A DNA stretch of 64,000 bases, taken from NCBI RefSeq assembly GCF_013626205.1, contig NZ_QHJE01000001.1, positions 1,302,001 through 1,366,000 on the forward strand. Reading direction: 5' to 3'. Source of the stretch: Hyphomicrobium methylovorum (lineage in GTDB: Bacteria; Pseudomonadota; Alphaproteobacteria; Rhizobiales; Hyphomicrobiaceae). Positions 25,872-35,700 of the stretch are shown piece by piece (positions within the stretch are counted from its first letter, which is position 1; each line of letters starts with the position of its first letter). The notes below the pieces were generated by a model. It did not search any database. It saw only the letters and a program-made list of their open reading frames with translations, and was not told the origin of the DNA. Made by a program: the position numbers and the translations under genes.

Positions 25872-26809
25872 TTGCTTTCCTGTTTAACGGATACCTACTC
25901 CTGCTCTTTGTGCTCGTCTGGCTTAAGGTCGTCCCCTTCAACCTCTTTTGGAAAATCTCGCCTGTCCTCGTCCTGCTGGCATTGCTCGTGGGATTATTCA
26001 TCCCGATGGGCTGGGGCGCTCCGTCTGGGCCGCTGGTCGTCGGCCGACATTCCGTTGCGATAACACCGGACGTAGCGGGCGAGGTGTTCGACGTCCCGGT
26101 GAAGCCGAACGTTCCCCTGAAGCAAGGCGACGTGCTGTTCAAAATTGATCCCGTGCCGTTTGAAGCGCAGGTGAAGGTCCTTGAGGCGCAACTCGCGCTT
26201 TCAACACTGCGGTTGGGGCAGATGACAGAACTCGCCGAAAAAGCTGCAGGCAGACGGTTCGATGTCGAGCAAAGGCAGGCGGAGGTCGACCAGCTGAAGG
26301 CGCAGATTGAGGGCGCGAAATGGAACCTCGAAAAGACTACCGTGCGTGCGCCCGCCGACGGCTATGTGACGAACCTGGCGCTGCGCAAGGGCGCGCGCGT
26401 CACATCGCTTCCGCTCTCGCCCGCAATGGCTTTCGTCGATACGTCGGATACCATTCTTGTCACTGAGATACCGCAGATCTACGCCCGCTACATTGCACCC
26501 GGGCAGACTGTGGAGGTGACATTCAAGTTTCTCCCCGGCCACGTCTTCACTGGCAAAGTAGAAACCGTGTTGCAGGCGCTATCGACCGGACAGACCCAGA
26601 TCTCGGGTCTGGCGGTCACGCCGAAAGAGATTGTGTCTACGCCTTTCGTCGTTCGAATCTTGCTCGACGATCAATCGCTGGCTTCAAAACTCCCGGCCGG
26701 CGCCACCGGGGATGCCGCGATCTTCACCGATCACGTACAAGCGACCCATGTGATCCGTCGCGTCATGCTGCGCATGATCGCTATCACCAATTACATCAAT
26801 CCTTATTGA
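25868..26809 (+). CDS. HlyD/EmrA-type membrane-fusion adaptor (YiaV-like)
   Basis: This 313-residue adaptor has an N-terminal pair of hydrophobic segments (residues 1-24 and 31-52), a biotinyl-lipoyl-like half-motif (HSVAITPDVAGEVFDVPVKP), a helical hairpin (about 100-150) and the second lipoyl half (TVRAPADGYVTNLALRKGARV), then a beta-barrel domain. Members link an inner-membrane transporter to the outer membrane or act in envelope maintenance. No transporter or outer-membrane channel is encoded nearby. Translation is coupled to the DUF3302 gene through an ATGA overlap. Last gene of the cluster. Confidence 0.85.
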   Translation: MIAFLFNGYLLLLFVLVWLKVVPFNLFWKISPVLVLLALLVGLFIPMGWGAPSGPLVVGRHSVAITPDVAGEVFDVPVKPNVPLKQGDVLFKIDPVPFEAQVKVLEAQLALSTLRLGQMTELAEKAAGRRFDVEQRQAEVDQLKAQIEGAKWNLEKTTVRAPADGYVTNLALRKGARVTSLPLSPAMAFVDTSDTILVTEIPQIYARYIAPGQTVEVTFKFLPGHVFTGKVETVLQALSTGQTQISGLAVTPKEIVSTPFVVRILLDDQSLASKLPAGATGDAAIFTDHVQATHVIRRVMLRMIAITNYINPY

Positions 26810-27010
26810 TCTCGAGAAAGACGGCTGCTCGCGACGACGGCGCGTGGATGCTTGGTGCATCCTCTATCCAAGCCAACATTGGGCCAATCAGGCGGTCCTA
26901 ATCTCTATATGGGCATTAGCAGCACTTGTTACAATGACGGAGCATCCCTCAGTCGGACGCTCCGTCCGTGGTGGAACGAAGTTGGAAGGGCCTCAACCCT
27001 GCAGTTCTTC

Positions 27011-27163
27011 TTACGAGATCATCTTAGCGACCACTGGCTTGCCATCAAGCAATCTCAGAATCGGAAAACGGTCTGCAGATAGAAATGCAAAGACGTTGGC
27101 GAGATAGCCGAAAAGCATCACACACGAAGCCCCTACGAGGATTAGCAATGTGAACTCAGACAT
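27011..27163 (-). CDS. Small membrane protein (50 aa)
   Basis: The frame begins at ATG 27163, with GGGAG about eight bases upstream; an alternative ATG is two codons earlier. The 50 residues have one hydrophobic helix (LLILVGASCVMLFGYLANVFAF) followed by a basic, polar tail (ADRFPILRLLDGKPVVAKMIS). The codon use and the amphipathic end look like a real microprotein, but there is no named family. It stands alone in an otherwise gene-free stretch. Confidence 0.45.
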   Translation of the reverse strand: MSEFTLLILVGASCVMLFGYLANVFAFLSADRFPILRLLDGKPVVAKMIS

Positions 27164-27572
27164 CTTCATCTCCCATATAGTCCAGGATGGATGTCTTTTA
27201 TGTAGGAACGATTTTTGACTTTTAAAATGGGGCATTTTACGCTGCAAGGTGCAACAAAACGTCCACATATCTTTTTTATGCAGCGCTTTAATTGGCAATT
27301 AAAGGCAGTTTAACGGGGACCTATACGTAATATGGCCTAGCGCATTTGCGCGCACTAACGATCCGTTAATACCGCGGCAATTCTACAGGCCTTATGGCGC
27401 GCTTCAAATGCCATTGCACCAGGCGAAGAATTCACGCCGTTCGGATCTGATCGAAGCGGCCGGTAAGTCTGCATGGGTGTTCCGATGTGTTTTCCAACCT
27501 CGTCCGATTGACGCAGGGGATGGATACGAGGTCGCACCGACGCGTTGAGCATTCGCAAGCAACACAATGCGA
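27164..27572. other. Intergenic region before the glycan cluster
   Basis: No convincing gene. It contains AT-rich sequence (27190-27310) likely to hold the promoter of the small membrane protein gene, and the downstream end of the glycan cluster, which finishes at 27573. No clear terminator hairpin was found. Confidence 0.35.
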
Positions 27573-27953
27573 TCAGGCGATGTCGTCGCGGTACGTCCAC
27601 GAGGCGTGAAGGATGTATGTCATCGGCGGGACAAAAATCACGATGGCGGCGATGCCGACCACGTAAGACAGACCTACCAGTTCCACGACGTATGCGAGCG
27701 CCATGCTCACGAGCGCCATGCAAAACGTCACGACAAGAAAGCGAAACACCTTTTTCCGCGACCATTGCGTCGCGAAGGTCCAGCGCGTGTTTAGAACGCA
27801 GGAAACGAGCGTCGCACAACTGAATGCTATGCCGTTGGCGAGAGGCGGACTGATCCCGAGATGTTGGATGCAGCTCCACGCAATCGCGATATGGGTTGCC
27901 GTTGATGCGCTGCCTGAAACTGCAAACCTCGCCAACCTCGCGAGATCGCTCAT
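27573..27953 (-). CDS. GtrA-family membrane protein (putative lipid-linked sugar flippase)
   Basis: The 126-residue protein has four hydrophobic helices covering most of its length and the GtrA signatures FAVSGSASTATHIAIAW near the start, NTRWTF in the middle, and a closing TYILHASWTYRD. GtrA proteins are thought to move undecaprenyl- or polyprenyl-linked glucose across the inner membrane for surface glycan decoration. It overlaps the stop of the methyltransferase gene by 4 bases (ATGA) and is the last gene of a four-gene minus-strand operon with a matching GtrB-like glycosyltransferase. Confidence 0.85.
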   Translation of the reverse strand: MSDLARLARFAVSGSASTATHIAIAWSCIQHLGISPPLANGIAFSCATLVSCVLNTRWTFATQWSRKKVFRFLVVTFCMALVSMALAYVVELVGLSYVVGIAAIVIFVPPMTYILHASWTYRDDIA

Positions 27954-28675
27954 AGCTTCGCGATGGCCAGAAGCGAAAGCCCAAAGGGCAAGCCACCGAA
28001 GCGCAGAATATGTCGCTCGCTGGAGAATACTTTTAGGAGCAGCGCATTCACGAGTGGGCTCGGCATCTTCGTTCCTGGCGAGCGGCTACTTTTGAAAATT
28101 GAATTTGCGGCTCTCACGATCAGCGCGAGAGGAAATAGCAACGCGTTGAAGTGCGTTAACCGCTCGGACTGAAGCGCCGCGGCACTTAAAGTCTGCTGCA
28201 AGGTTGCCACCGAATATCGCCGAAAGTGATGAAGCGTCACGTCATGCTCGCTCCACATCCATTGATACGCCGGCACGGTGATCACGATTCGACCGTCTGG
28301 CTTCAGCAGGCGCGAGATCGCTTTCAAAGATTCGACGTCCGGTTTGACATGCTCAAGCACGTCGAACAGGCATATGAGATCAAACTGCTTCTCTTCGAAG
28401 GGCAAGTTGTCCGGCAGGCGGCCCTCAACGACAAGAACGCCACTTCGCTTGTTCGCGAAGTCTCGGGCATACGCGTCAAGCTCCATTGCTTGGACATGCC
28501 CAAAGCGCTGCAATAACGAAAGGTTGCCGCCAGTCCCTGCCCCGACTTCAAGAATGGAAGCGCTTTTGGGCAACTCTAACCCCGCAAGGACGCTCTCTAT
28601 GATCTTGCGACGGCCGACAAACCACCAATGCGCATTTTCGGCTTCAGCCATCTCGCGATAGGCGAACTGCTCCAT
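27950..28675 (-). CDS. Class I SAM-dependent methyltransferase
   Basis: The 241-residue protein has the SAM-binding motif I ILEVGAGTGGN (about 40-50), an acidic residue after the second strand (MELDAYARDF), and LICLFDVLEHVKPD as motif IV. These are the signatures of class I methyltransferases of the type frequently encoded with surface-polysaccharide genes. The C-terminal half is more hydrophobic, which suggests membrane association. Its start overlaps the stop of the GT2 gene by one base and its stop overlaps the GtrA start. The acceptor, presumably a sugar or lipid-linked intermediate, is unknown. Confidence 0.85.
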   Translation of the reverse strand: MEQFAYREMAEAENAHWWFVGRRKIIESVLAGLELPKSASILEVGAGTGGNLSLLQRFGHVQAMELDAYARDFANKRSGVLVVEGRLPDNLPFEEKQFDLICLFDVLEHVKPDVESLKAISRLLKPDGRIVITVPAYQWMWSEHDVTLHHFRRYSVATLQQTLSAAALQSERLTHFNALLFPLALIVRAANSIFKSSRSPGTKMPSPLVNALLLKVFSSERHILRFGGLPFGLSLLAIAKL

Positions 28676-29631
28676 TAGACCGGGCTCCGCAATGTCTTCC
28701 GCACAAGATAGACCGGTCGCCCTTTAGCTTCGAAGTACACGCGCCCGAGGTATTCTCCGATAATTCCGATGCCAATCAACTGAACACCGCCAAGAAAGAA
28801 AATCGCGCTAGCAAGCGCGGCATAGCCCGGGATGCTGATATCCCAAAACATCTTCTGCAGCACGATGGTTAGACCGAACGCGAACGATATCGTTGAAATA
28901 AAAGTGCCGACATAGGACCAGACGACCAGCGGCACCGTGCTGAAACTTGTAAAGCCCTCGACGGCGAGTCGCCAAAGCGCCCAACCTGCGAATTTACTGT
29001 CGCCGCCGCATCGTGCTTCTCGCGTGTAATCAATGAAGGTGGTCTTGAAGCCGACCCACGCGAAAAGCCCCTTCATGAATCGCTTGTTTTCCGGCAGACG
29101 CTTCAAAGCATCGACCACCATGCGGTCCATAAGTCGATAGTCTCCAACGTCTGGGGGTATCGCTATGTCGGAAATCGAATTGTGCAATCGATAGAAAAGC
29201 CGTGCTGTGTTTCGCTTTAGCGGATGATCTGACTTTCGATCACTCCGTCTCGCCAGCACAACTTCATTGCCACTCAACCAGAGCTCTACCATTTGTGGGA
29301 TTAGCTCTGGAGGATCCTGCAAGTCGGCGTCGATGGGGATGATTGCGTCTCCCGTCGCAGAGTCAAGCCCGGCGGTGAGGGCGGCTTCCTTACCGAAGTT
29401 TCGCGAAAAATCGAGAACCACGACATTCGGCCGGGAGGCAACGAGCCCGCTCAATAATTCGAGCGTTCGATCCGTACTGCCATCGTTTACGAACACGTAC
29501 TCGACATCAAACTTCTGCAAAATATCTGACGTGCGAAACACGTGATCCGTACGCGTAAAGAACGCGTCTAGCGCATGCTCTTCGTTAAAGACAGGCACAA
29601 CAAGAGAGATCTTCTTTTTAGATTCGATCAT
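28675..29631 (-). CDS. GT2 glycosyltransferase, GtrB/DPM1-like, membrane-anchored
   Basis: I start it at ATG 29631 (MIESKKKISLVVPVFNEEHA) rather than an in-frame GTG 66 bases upstream, because the family N-terminus begins at the first strand. Residues 8-200 are the GT2 catalytic domain with VFVNDGSTD and the metal-binding region PIDADLQDPPE. Two hydrophobic helices follow (about 230-255 and 265-290). This is the plan of GtrB and Dpm1-type enzymes that transfer a sugar from a nucleotide to polyprenyl phosphate, and it pairs with the GtrA-like protein downstream. Confidence 0.88.
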   Translation of the reverse strand: MIESKKKISLVVPVFNEEHALDAFFTRTDHVFRTSDILQKFDVEYVFVNDGSTDRTLELLSGLVASRPNVVVLDFSRNFGKEAALTAGLDSATGDAIIPIDADLQDPPELIPQMVELWLSGNEVVLARRSDRKSDHPLKRNTARLFYRLHNSISDIAIPPDVGDYRLMDRMVVDALKRLPENKRFMKGLFAWVGFKTTFIDYTREARCGGDSKFAGWALWRLAVEGFTSFSTVPLVVWSYVGTFISTISFAFGLTIVLQKMFWDISIPGYAALASAIFFLGGVQLIGIGIIGEYLGRVYFEAKGRPVYLVRKTLRSPV

Positions 29632-29741
29632 TTCGGAGAGCCTTCGTAGGCAAATGAGCCTGTCTTCGCGCGATGCGCATCCAGAGATGCGCTTCACTCA
29701 AGAGACCGTCAAGGCGGCCGTAGTTCGGGATCCAACTCGAA

Positions 29742-31883
29742 CTATTTTAACACGAGACTTCGCAAATTTACTGCCAGACGTCGCGGGTCCTTGCTGACGC
29801 CGATCTCGTTTGGCGCAATCGCGTCCGGCAGTGCGAGATTGAGTTCGAGCACAGGCTTCAACGTGAGAGACTGCGAAACTGCATCCGAAATCGGTATTTT
29901 GATGATCGTTGGATCGGTCTTGAGCAGCGTTGTTTCCAGAGTTGGCTCGCCGTTGAGAGAGACTGAAACCTTCTGAGACGGATGATTGGCTGTGACGAAC
30001 GCCCCGAGTTCCAGCTCTATATGCTTGATGTCTGGAGATGTGACAGGAATCACAATTCTCGCCTCCGTGCCATTTGACCAGATCAGACTCGGTTCTTGAT
30101 GCGACCATCCCTTGGCGAGATAACTCTGACCCAACTTCTTCTGGCCAGCGGGGGGCTGAGCAGCGAAGGATACCTTTTCGCCGACGGCTAACCTTATGTG
30201 TGCATCTGGCGATGGATACGACTTGTTACACTCGCCACAGAGATTCCATCCGGGCGCTACGATGTTAAGGCCGTCTATGCGGGCCAGCATGTCAGTCTGC
30301 GCACGAACGGACCCTTGAGCCAAAGCAATTAGAGAATCGTCGAGAACGTACAGCGTATCCGAATCATAAGTACCGGTACGAACAGCATCGGGACCGCGCG
30401 CTCGGAGCGCGCTCATTCTGGCCTCGTTCCATCTCGCCAGATACACCGCATCGGTACTCATATTGTGGACGCTGGCAAAGTAACTGATGTCCCTCCAGCT
30501 CGAAGACATGTTACTTGCGGGCAGCCGCCGCACTTTGGCGTAGCGCTCACCCGCCTTGTTCCAGAAACTATCAGCCAGAGATGTTTTCAGTTGCGGGCCG
30601 ACTTCAGCAGCAAGCACGCCTGTAATTTTGCTTCGCCCACCGTGCGTATCTATAATCTGCACCGCCAGCGCGAGAGAAAGAAGAATAGCTGCCTGGCGCG
30701 CCGAATTCGCTTTCAGCGTGAATACGATCAAGCCAAAAAGAAGCAAATAATATACCGGCCAGAAGAACCTTCCGGAGCTTCTCAGTATAGATAGCGCCTT
30801 CACCACCCTATGTGGAAGCCAGAGATGATATTCAAATCCCCCGATGGCGATATTATGGGACACCGCGAAGCACGTAAGAAGAAACATAACAACGAACAAA
30901 TACCGTCGCTTGTAAATTTCTCCGGAGATAAATTCCCACTCTCGAATTATAAATGGAATCGCAAACAGCGCGAGAATAATTACGCCGAGACCAAAATAAT
31001 TAAATCCCTCGTAGTCTCCTGGTCCGCCCTTGATGTCTTTCAGCACGTAAGACCAATTGTTTGGATCAACCGGCGAAAGAAGATTCATTCTGTAATAGCC
31101 GAAACCTCCGGAGCCGACGTCACCTCCGACCGTGAAGTAGCCAACCGTCCATCCGACGAGACCCACTAAAACTAGCGTCGAAGCAATCTCGCGTAGAATG
31201 CTAGCTCGATCGGGTCGTGCCCTCGCCTCGCTGCTTAGTCGTGCCCAGAGGTCGGCACCCCAGATGACGAATAACATACTCGCGACATAAAAATGGACGC
31301 TGACCGCAGCCCCTAAAAGGATTGCCCAAAGGATCGGCTTGTTCTTATTCTTCGTCAGCGCAAGATATAGCGCCGCCAAAATCAAAAAATGGCATATTAG
31401 ATTGACGTGGCCGAATCTGAACCAGAATGGCGGCGCAAATACAAAGAAGCTCGTCGCAAGCAATCGCAAAAATACTGAACGCGTTGCTAATCCTGTCAAT
31501 AGCCAGGCAAACCATGCCTGCAATATTACGCAGGCATAAATCCATAACCCAAAATATTGGAATGGTTGAGATGACAGACTTGAAATCGGCTTAAATACTA
31601 AAGCCAATAACGGGTTTGAATCGGAATAAACAACCGAGTTCGAAATTTCCAGCCCATATCTTGGGTTCGATCCCAGCGGCCAGCCCCAGGCGCTCTGGCG
31701 GAAGAACTCCCACCCCAAATAATTTGCTGCCCAGTCACCGTCGCCGAGCCAGCTTATGTTGGTCGGGTTCAAGATCTGAATCGGCAATAGGAGCAAACTG
31801 ACCGCGATGCCAAGCAAAATTGGCGGAGCAATCTGCATTGCTCGCGACGATACTACCTTCATCAGGAACATCTTTCCCATCAT
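29742..31883 (-). CDS. DUF6311 polytopic membrane protein, GT-C-like
   Basis: This 713-residue protein has about ten to twelve hydrophobic helices in its first 430 residues and a large soluble C-terminal part of about 270. The early loop LGDGDWAANYLGWEFFRQSAW and the acidic residues around it resemble the first periplasmic loop of GT-C enzymes and of DUF6311 proteins. GT-C proteins use lipid-linked sugar donors outside the inner membrane, which fits the GtrA/GtrB pair downstream. Several Met codons cluster at the N-terminus, so the exact start is unsure. First gene of the operon. Confidence 0.75.
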   Translation of the reverse strand: MMGKMFLMKVVSSRAMQIAPPILLGIAVSLLLLPIQILNPTNISWLGDGDWAANYLGWEFFRQSAWGWPLGSNPRYGLEISNSVVYSDSNPLLALVFKPISSLSSQPFQYFGLWIYACVILQAWFAWLLTGLATRSVFLRLLATSFFVFAPPFWFRFGHVNLICHFLILAALYLALTKNKNKPILWAILLGAAVSVHFYVASMLFVIWGADLWARLSSEARARPDRASILREIASTLVLVGLVGWTVGYFTVGGDVGSGGFGYYRMNLLSPVDPNNWSYVLKDIKGGPGDYEGFNYFGLGVIILALFAIPFIIREWEFISGEIYKRRYLFVVMFLLTCFAVSHNIAIGGFEYHLWLPHRVVKALSILRSSGRFFWPVYYLLLFGLIVFTLKANSARQAAILLSLALAVQIIDTHGGRSKITGVLAAEVGPQLKTSLADSFWNKAGERYAKVRRLPASNMSSSWRDISYFASVHNMSTDAVYLARWNEARMSALRARGPDAVRTGTYDSDTLYVLDDSLIALAQGSVRAQTDMLARIDGLNIVAPGWNLCGECNKSYPSPDAHIRLAVGEKVSFAAQPPAGQKKLGQSYLAKGWSHQEPSLIWSNGTEARIVIPVTSPDIKHIELELGAFVTANHPSQKVSVSLNGEPTLETTLLKTDPTIIKIPISDAVSQSLTLKPVLELNLALPDAIAPNEIGVSKDPRRLAVNLRSLVLK

Positions 31884-32190
31884 GTCGCCTGCTGATGTAG
31901 TTAAGGCTACTGAGGGCGTCGAGTATTTTCATGGTCCCTCGCTCGGTGAACGGGACAGGGTTCCACACTCAGTAGGGCGCGCAGACTTGGGAAGCGCGTA
32001 CTACCGGTAGACGAAGCCAAGCAAATAAGTTCTGGATTAGACAAGAAGCGGCGAAATAGTACTCACGGCGTCTCAGGTGTGCGAAGTCTCAAAACATAAC
32101 CCGCGCCGCGCCCACAAACTTGTGGGCCTCGGCGCTTTCCATCCGCGTCACGTGACTTGCTTCGCTCGAAAATAACCCAGGAATAGATCT
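31884..32190. other. Gene-free stretch between the glycan and efflux clusters
   Basis: No convincing gene. It should hold the promoter of the minus-strand glycan operon. A short hairpin (arms CCCACAA and TTGTGGG, near 32112-32127) is present, but no gene ends nearby for it to terminate. Confidence 0.35.
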
Positions 32191-32310
32191 ATGCGCCGCT
32201 ATCTTCCCCACCTGACCGCGCTCGTCTTGGCGGTAGCTGTCGCGTTTATCGTGACGCAATGCGAAGTTGTTCAGTGGAATGCCGAGCAGGAAGTGCAGCA
32301 AAGCCGCTAG
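32191..32310 (+). CDS. Putative 39-residue membrane or lipid-anchored microprotein
   Basis: A short frame starts at ATG 32191 after AGGA (nine bases before). It encodes a basic start, one hydrophobic helix (LTALVLAVAVAFIVTQC) and a polar Gln/Glu-rich tail. The Cys at the end of the helix could be lipidated, although the preceding residues (VTQC) are not a good lipobox. It runs opposite to the metal-efflux genes. It is called on signal-peptide shape and ribosome-binding site alone. Confidence 0.35.
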   Translation: MRRYLPHLTALVLAVAVAFIVTQCEVVQWNAEQEVQQSR

Positions 32311-32362
32311 CAGAGGCCCTGCAAGAAACTGGCTTCGCGATTTCGAAGCGCTCGTTCGCAGA

Positions 32363-32722
32363 TCATTCTGTCGATTGCTGTGGCGGTTCACCGGCAGGGG
32401 GATCGATAACCGCGGTTAGGCGGCCGAAAGCTTCGACGGGTTCAACCCAATAGACAAGGTTTTCAATCGTTGCGCGCGTTGCGATCTGCTGCAGAAGCAC
32501 GGGCAAACGCGTGCGGCTGAGGATCACGATAAGCACACCCCGCGCTATGCGGCCGCGCACGCGTTCACGGATGCTTGCCGTGTCGAAGTCGTGACCATGA
32601 CCATCGGCTCGCCACGTGGTGAAGCCAGTGAGCGGCGGCTCCGCATTCAGCATCAAATCGACGATGACGTCTTCCGCGGCTGGCGGATAGACGAGCGTCA
32701 GTTTGCAAGGGGATTGGTCCAC
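32363..32722 (-). CDS. DUF3240 family protein linked to RND metal efflux
   Basis: The 119 residues match DUF3240, with CKLTLVYPPAAEDVIVDLML at the start, GFTTWRADGHGHDF and a C-terminal VYWVEPVEAFGRL. The fold is probably ferredoxin-like, as in small PII/ACT-type regulators; this is inference. The gene overlaps the 3' end of the RND pump gene by 25 bases, and DUF3240 genes are regularly found directly after CusA/CzcA-type pumps, so it likely regulates or assists that pump. The His-rich GHGHD motif could bind metal. The cytoplasm is the expected location, as there is no signal peptide. Confidence 0.8.
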   Translation of the reverse strand: MDQSPCKLTLVYPPAAEDVIVDLMLNAEPPLTGFTTWRADGHGHDFDTASIRERVRGRIARGVLIVILSRTRLPVLLQQIATRATIENLVYWVEPVEAFGRLTAVIDPPAGEPPQQSTE

Positions 32723-35700
32723 GTCAGTCTCCGCGACTCGCTTTCGGCAACTCCGCGCGCGACACCGAAACGGCGGAACAGGATTGGAAGCAGCACCAGT
32801 GTCAGCACGGTCGACGACACCAGTCCGCCGATGACGACGATGGCGAGCGGTCGCTGAATTTCTGAACCGGGCCCGCTGGCATAGAGCAGCGGCACAAGCC
32901 CGAATGCCGCGATGCTGGCGGTCATCAGAACCGGCCGCAGCCGCCGTAGCGCGCCTTCAACGACAACGGTTGAAATTGGCATTCCGGCTGCAAGAAGCTG
33001 ATTGAAGTGGGTGACGAGGACGAGGCCGTTCAGCACCGCAATGCCAAGCAATGCGATAAATCCAACGGATGCCGGGACAGAGAGATATTCGCCCGCGAAC
33101 CAAAGCGACAGCATTCCGCCGATCATCGCGAAGGGGACGTTGGCCAAGATGAGGCCCGCCTGGCGCAGCGAGCGTAGCGTCGCAAACAGGACGAGGAAGA
33201 TCAGGCCGAGTGCGATCGGAACGACGATGGCGAGGCGGGCTGCGGCACGACGTTGGTTCTCGAAGTTGCCACCCCAAATCACTCTGTAGCCAGCGGGCAG
33301 CGGCACTTTTTCAGCAACCTGCTTCTGCGCATCCTCCACGTAACCCACGAGATCGCGGCCGGAGACATATGCCTGCACAATCGCGTAACGGGACGCATTT
33401 TCACGGTCGACTTTCACCGGTCCGGCAGCGCGCTTCATCTCGGCCACGTCGCCGATACGCACCAAACCGCCGTCGCCAGCGGTGAGCTGACTCTGCATGA
33501 AGAGTTCCGGCGCCTGACGGAGCGCTTCCGGCCCGCGCACGACGATGCTGGTGCGCCGCTGGGGTTCGGCGACGATGCCTGCCGGTGTGCCTTCAAGTAG
33601 CGCGCGTAATTCGTCCTGGAGGCGCGTGACGGATAGTCCGGTGCGTCCTGCCCGCATGCGATCCATTTGGATCTGCAGATAATCGACCGAATCGTTGGAT
33701 GCGGTCATCACCTCGGAGGCGCCCGGAACGTTGGTGAGAACGCCTTGGATGCGTCCTGCGAGATCAGCAAGGACCTTGAGGTCGGGCCCGAATATCTTCA
33801 CGGCAAGATCGCCGCGTGCGCCCGTCAGCATTTCAGAGATGCGCATCTCGATCGGCTGGGTGAAGGCGTATTCGACACCCGGCACGCTTTCCATCGCCGT
33901 GCGCAATTTTTGCAGCAGCCATTGCTTGTCGGGAACGCCCCACTCATCCTTCGGCTTCAGCACCATGAACGCATCGGTCTCGTTAGGACTCATTGGGTCG
34001 AGGCCGAGTTCGTCGGAGCCGACGCGCGCAACGATGTTTTGAACCTCCGGCACCTGCTGCATGATCGCGCGCTGAATGCGCCCGTCCGTCAATGCGCTTT
34101 CAGCAAGGTTCACTGAGGGCAGCTTGGATGTCTGCATAATGACGGAGCCCTCGTCCATCGAGGGCATGAATGTCTTGCCGACCGCATTATAGGCCAGAAC
34201 CATCGCCACCGCGCCGAGAAGGGCGAATGCGTAAACCGGCGTTGGATGCGCCAAACAGAAGCGAAGCAACGGCCGATAGCCGCCTTCCAAAATGCGCATA
34301 AGCAGCGGCGTCTTGTGCGCGCTTCCGCGTAGCATCAGCGATGAGAGAACTGGGATGACCGTCAACGACAGTAACAGCGATGCCGACAGCGCCAGGACGA
34401 TGGTTATCGCGACTGGGGCAAACAGCTTGCCCTCAAGACCTTGCAGTGACAGCAGCGGAAGAAAGACGAGGCAGATGATGAGGATGCCGGAGGCAACGGG
34501 CATCACGACCTCGGCGGCGGCCTGATAGACGTGATGCAGAACCGGAATGCGCGTGTTGTCTACATTGTGGTCCAACCGTTCTACGGTGTTTTCGACCACC
34601 ACCACTGCAGCATCGACGATGAGGCCGATGGCGATGGCGAGGCCTCCGAGACTCATCAAATTTGCGGACAGGCCGAACAGGCGCATCATTGCGAACGTAG
34701 CAAGTGCTGCGAGAGGAAGCGTGAGCGCCACGACGATTGCGGCGCGCAAGTTGCCGAGAAAGAGCAACAGCAGAACAACAACGAGGACTGTCGCTTCGAG
34801 GAGTGCCTTGGTGACCGTGCCGACAGCGCGGCTGATGAGGTCCGATCGATCATAGAACGCTTTGAGTTCGACGCCATCGGGCAGCGAGGGCTTTAACTCA
34901 TCAAGGCGCTTGCGCACATCCTTGACGATGGCGCTCGCGTCGGCACCGCGCAGGGATAAAACCAATCCTTGTACCGCCTCGCCCGCGCCGTCTTTCGTAA
35001 CGGCGCCGTAGCGTGTCAGACTGCCGATGGCGACCGTTGCGACGTCTCGCAATCGTAAGATCTTCCCGCCTTCCGACCGCAAGACGATTTCGCCGAGATC
35101 CGAGGGATTTTGGATTGCCCCTTCCGCACGCACGACGAGAGCCTTCTCGCCGTCGTTAAGCCGGCCGGCGCCGTCGTTGCGGTTGGTATGTTCGATCGCT
35201 TGTTTGATCTCAGCGATGCTGACACCGGTGCTGGCCATCGCCGCACTGTCGGGCACCACTTCAAAAGTGCGCACATAGCCGCCCAGCGCGTTAACGTCAG
35301 CGATGCCGGGTATCGTGCGGAGTGCGGGACGAATGGTCCAGTCGAGCAGATCGCGGCGCTGCGTAAGCGTCAGATCTCCGCCTTCGATTGTGAACATGAA
35401 CACGTCGGAAAGCGGCGTCGATATCGGCGCGAGACCGCCCGATATCGTCGGCGGCAGCTCGCCAGCCGCGTTCGACAGTCGCTCGGCGACCTGCTGGCGG
35501 GCCCAATAGATGTCGGTGCCATCTTCGAAATCGATCGTGATATCGGCAATTGCATACTTCGCCGCCGAACGGAGATTCGTTTGCCGCGGAATGCCGAGCA
35601 CTTCGAGCTCGATCGGGGTCAAGACGCGGGTTTCAACCTCTTCCGGCGTCATTCCCGGCGCCTTCATGATGATCTTCACCTGAACGGGTGAAATGTCAGG

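Noticed and set aside
26810-27010. Small plus-strand frames after the HlyD-type gene
   Set aside because: They have no ribosome-binding sites or protein-like composition, and overlap each other in different frames.
29698-30108. Minus-strand frame overlapping the end of the DUF6311 gene
   Set aside because: It is out of frame with a clear protein-coding gene and starts without a ribosome-binding site.
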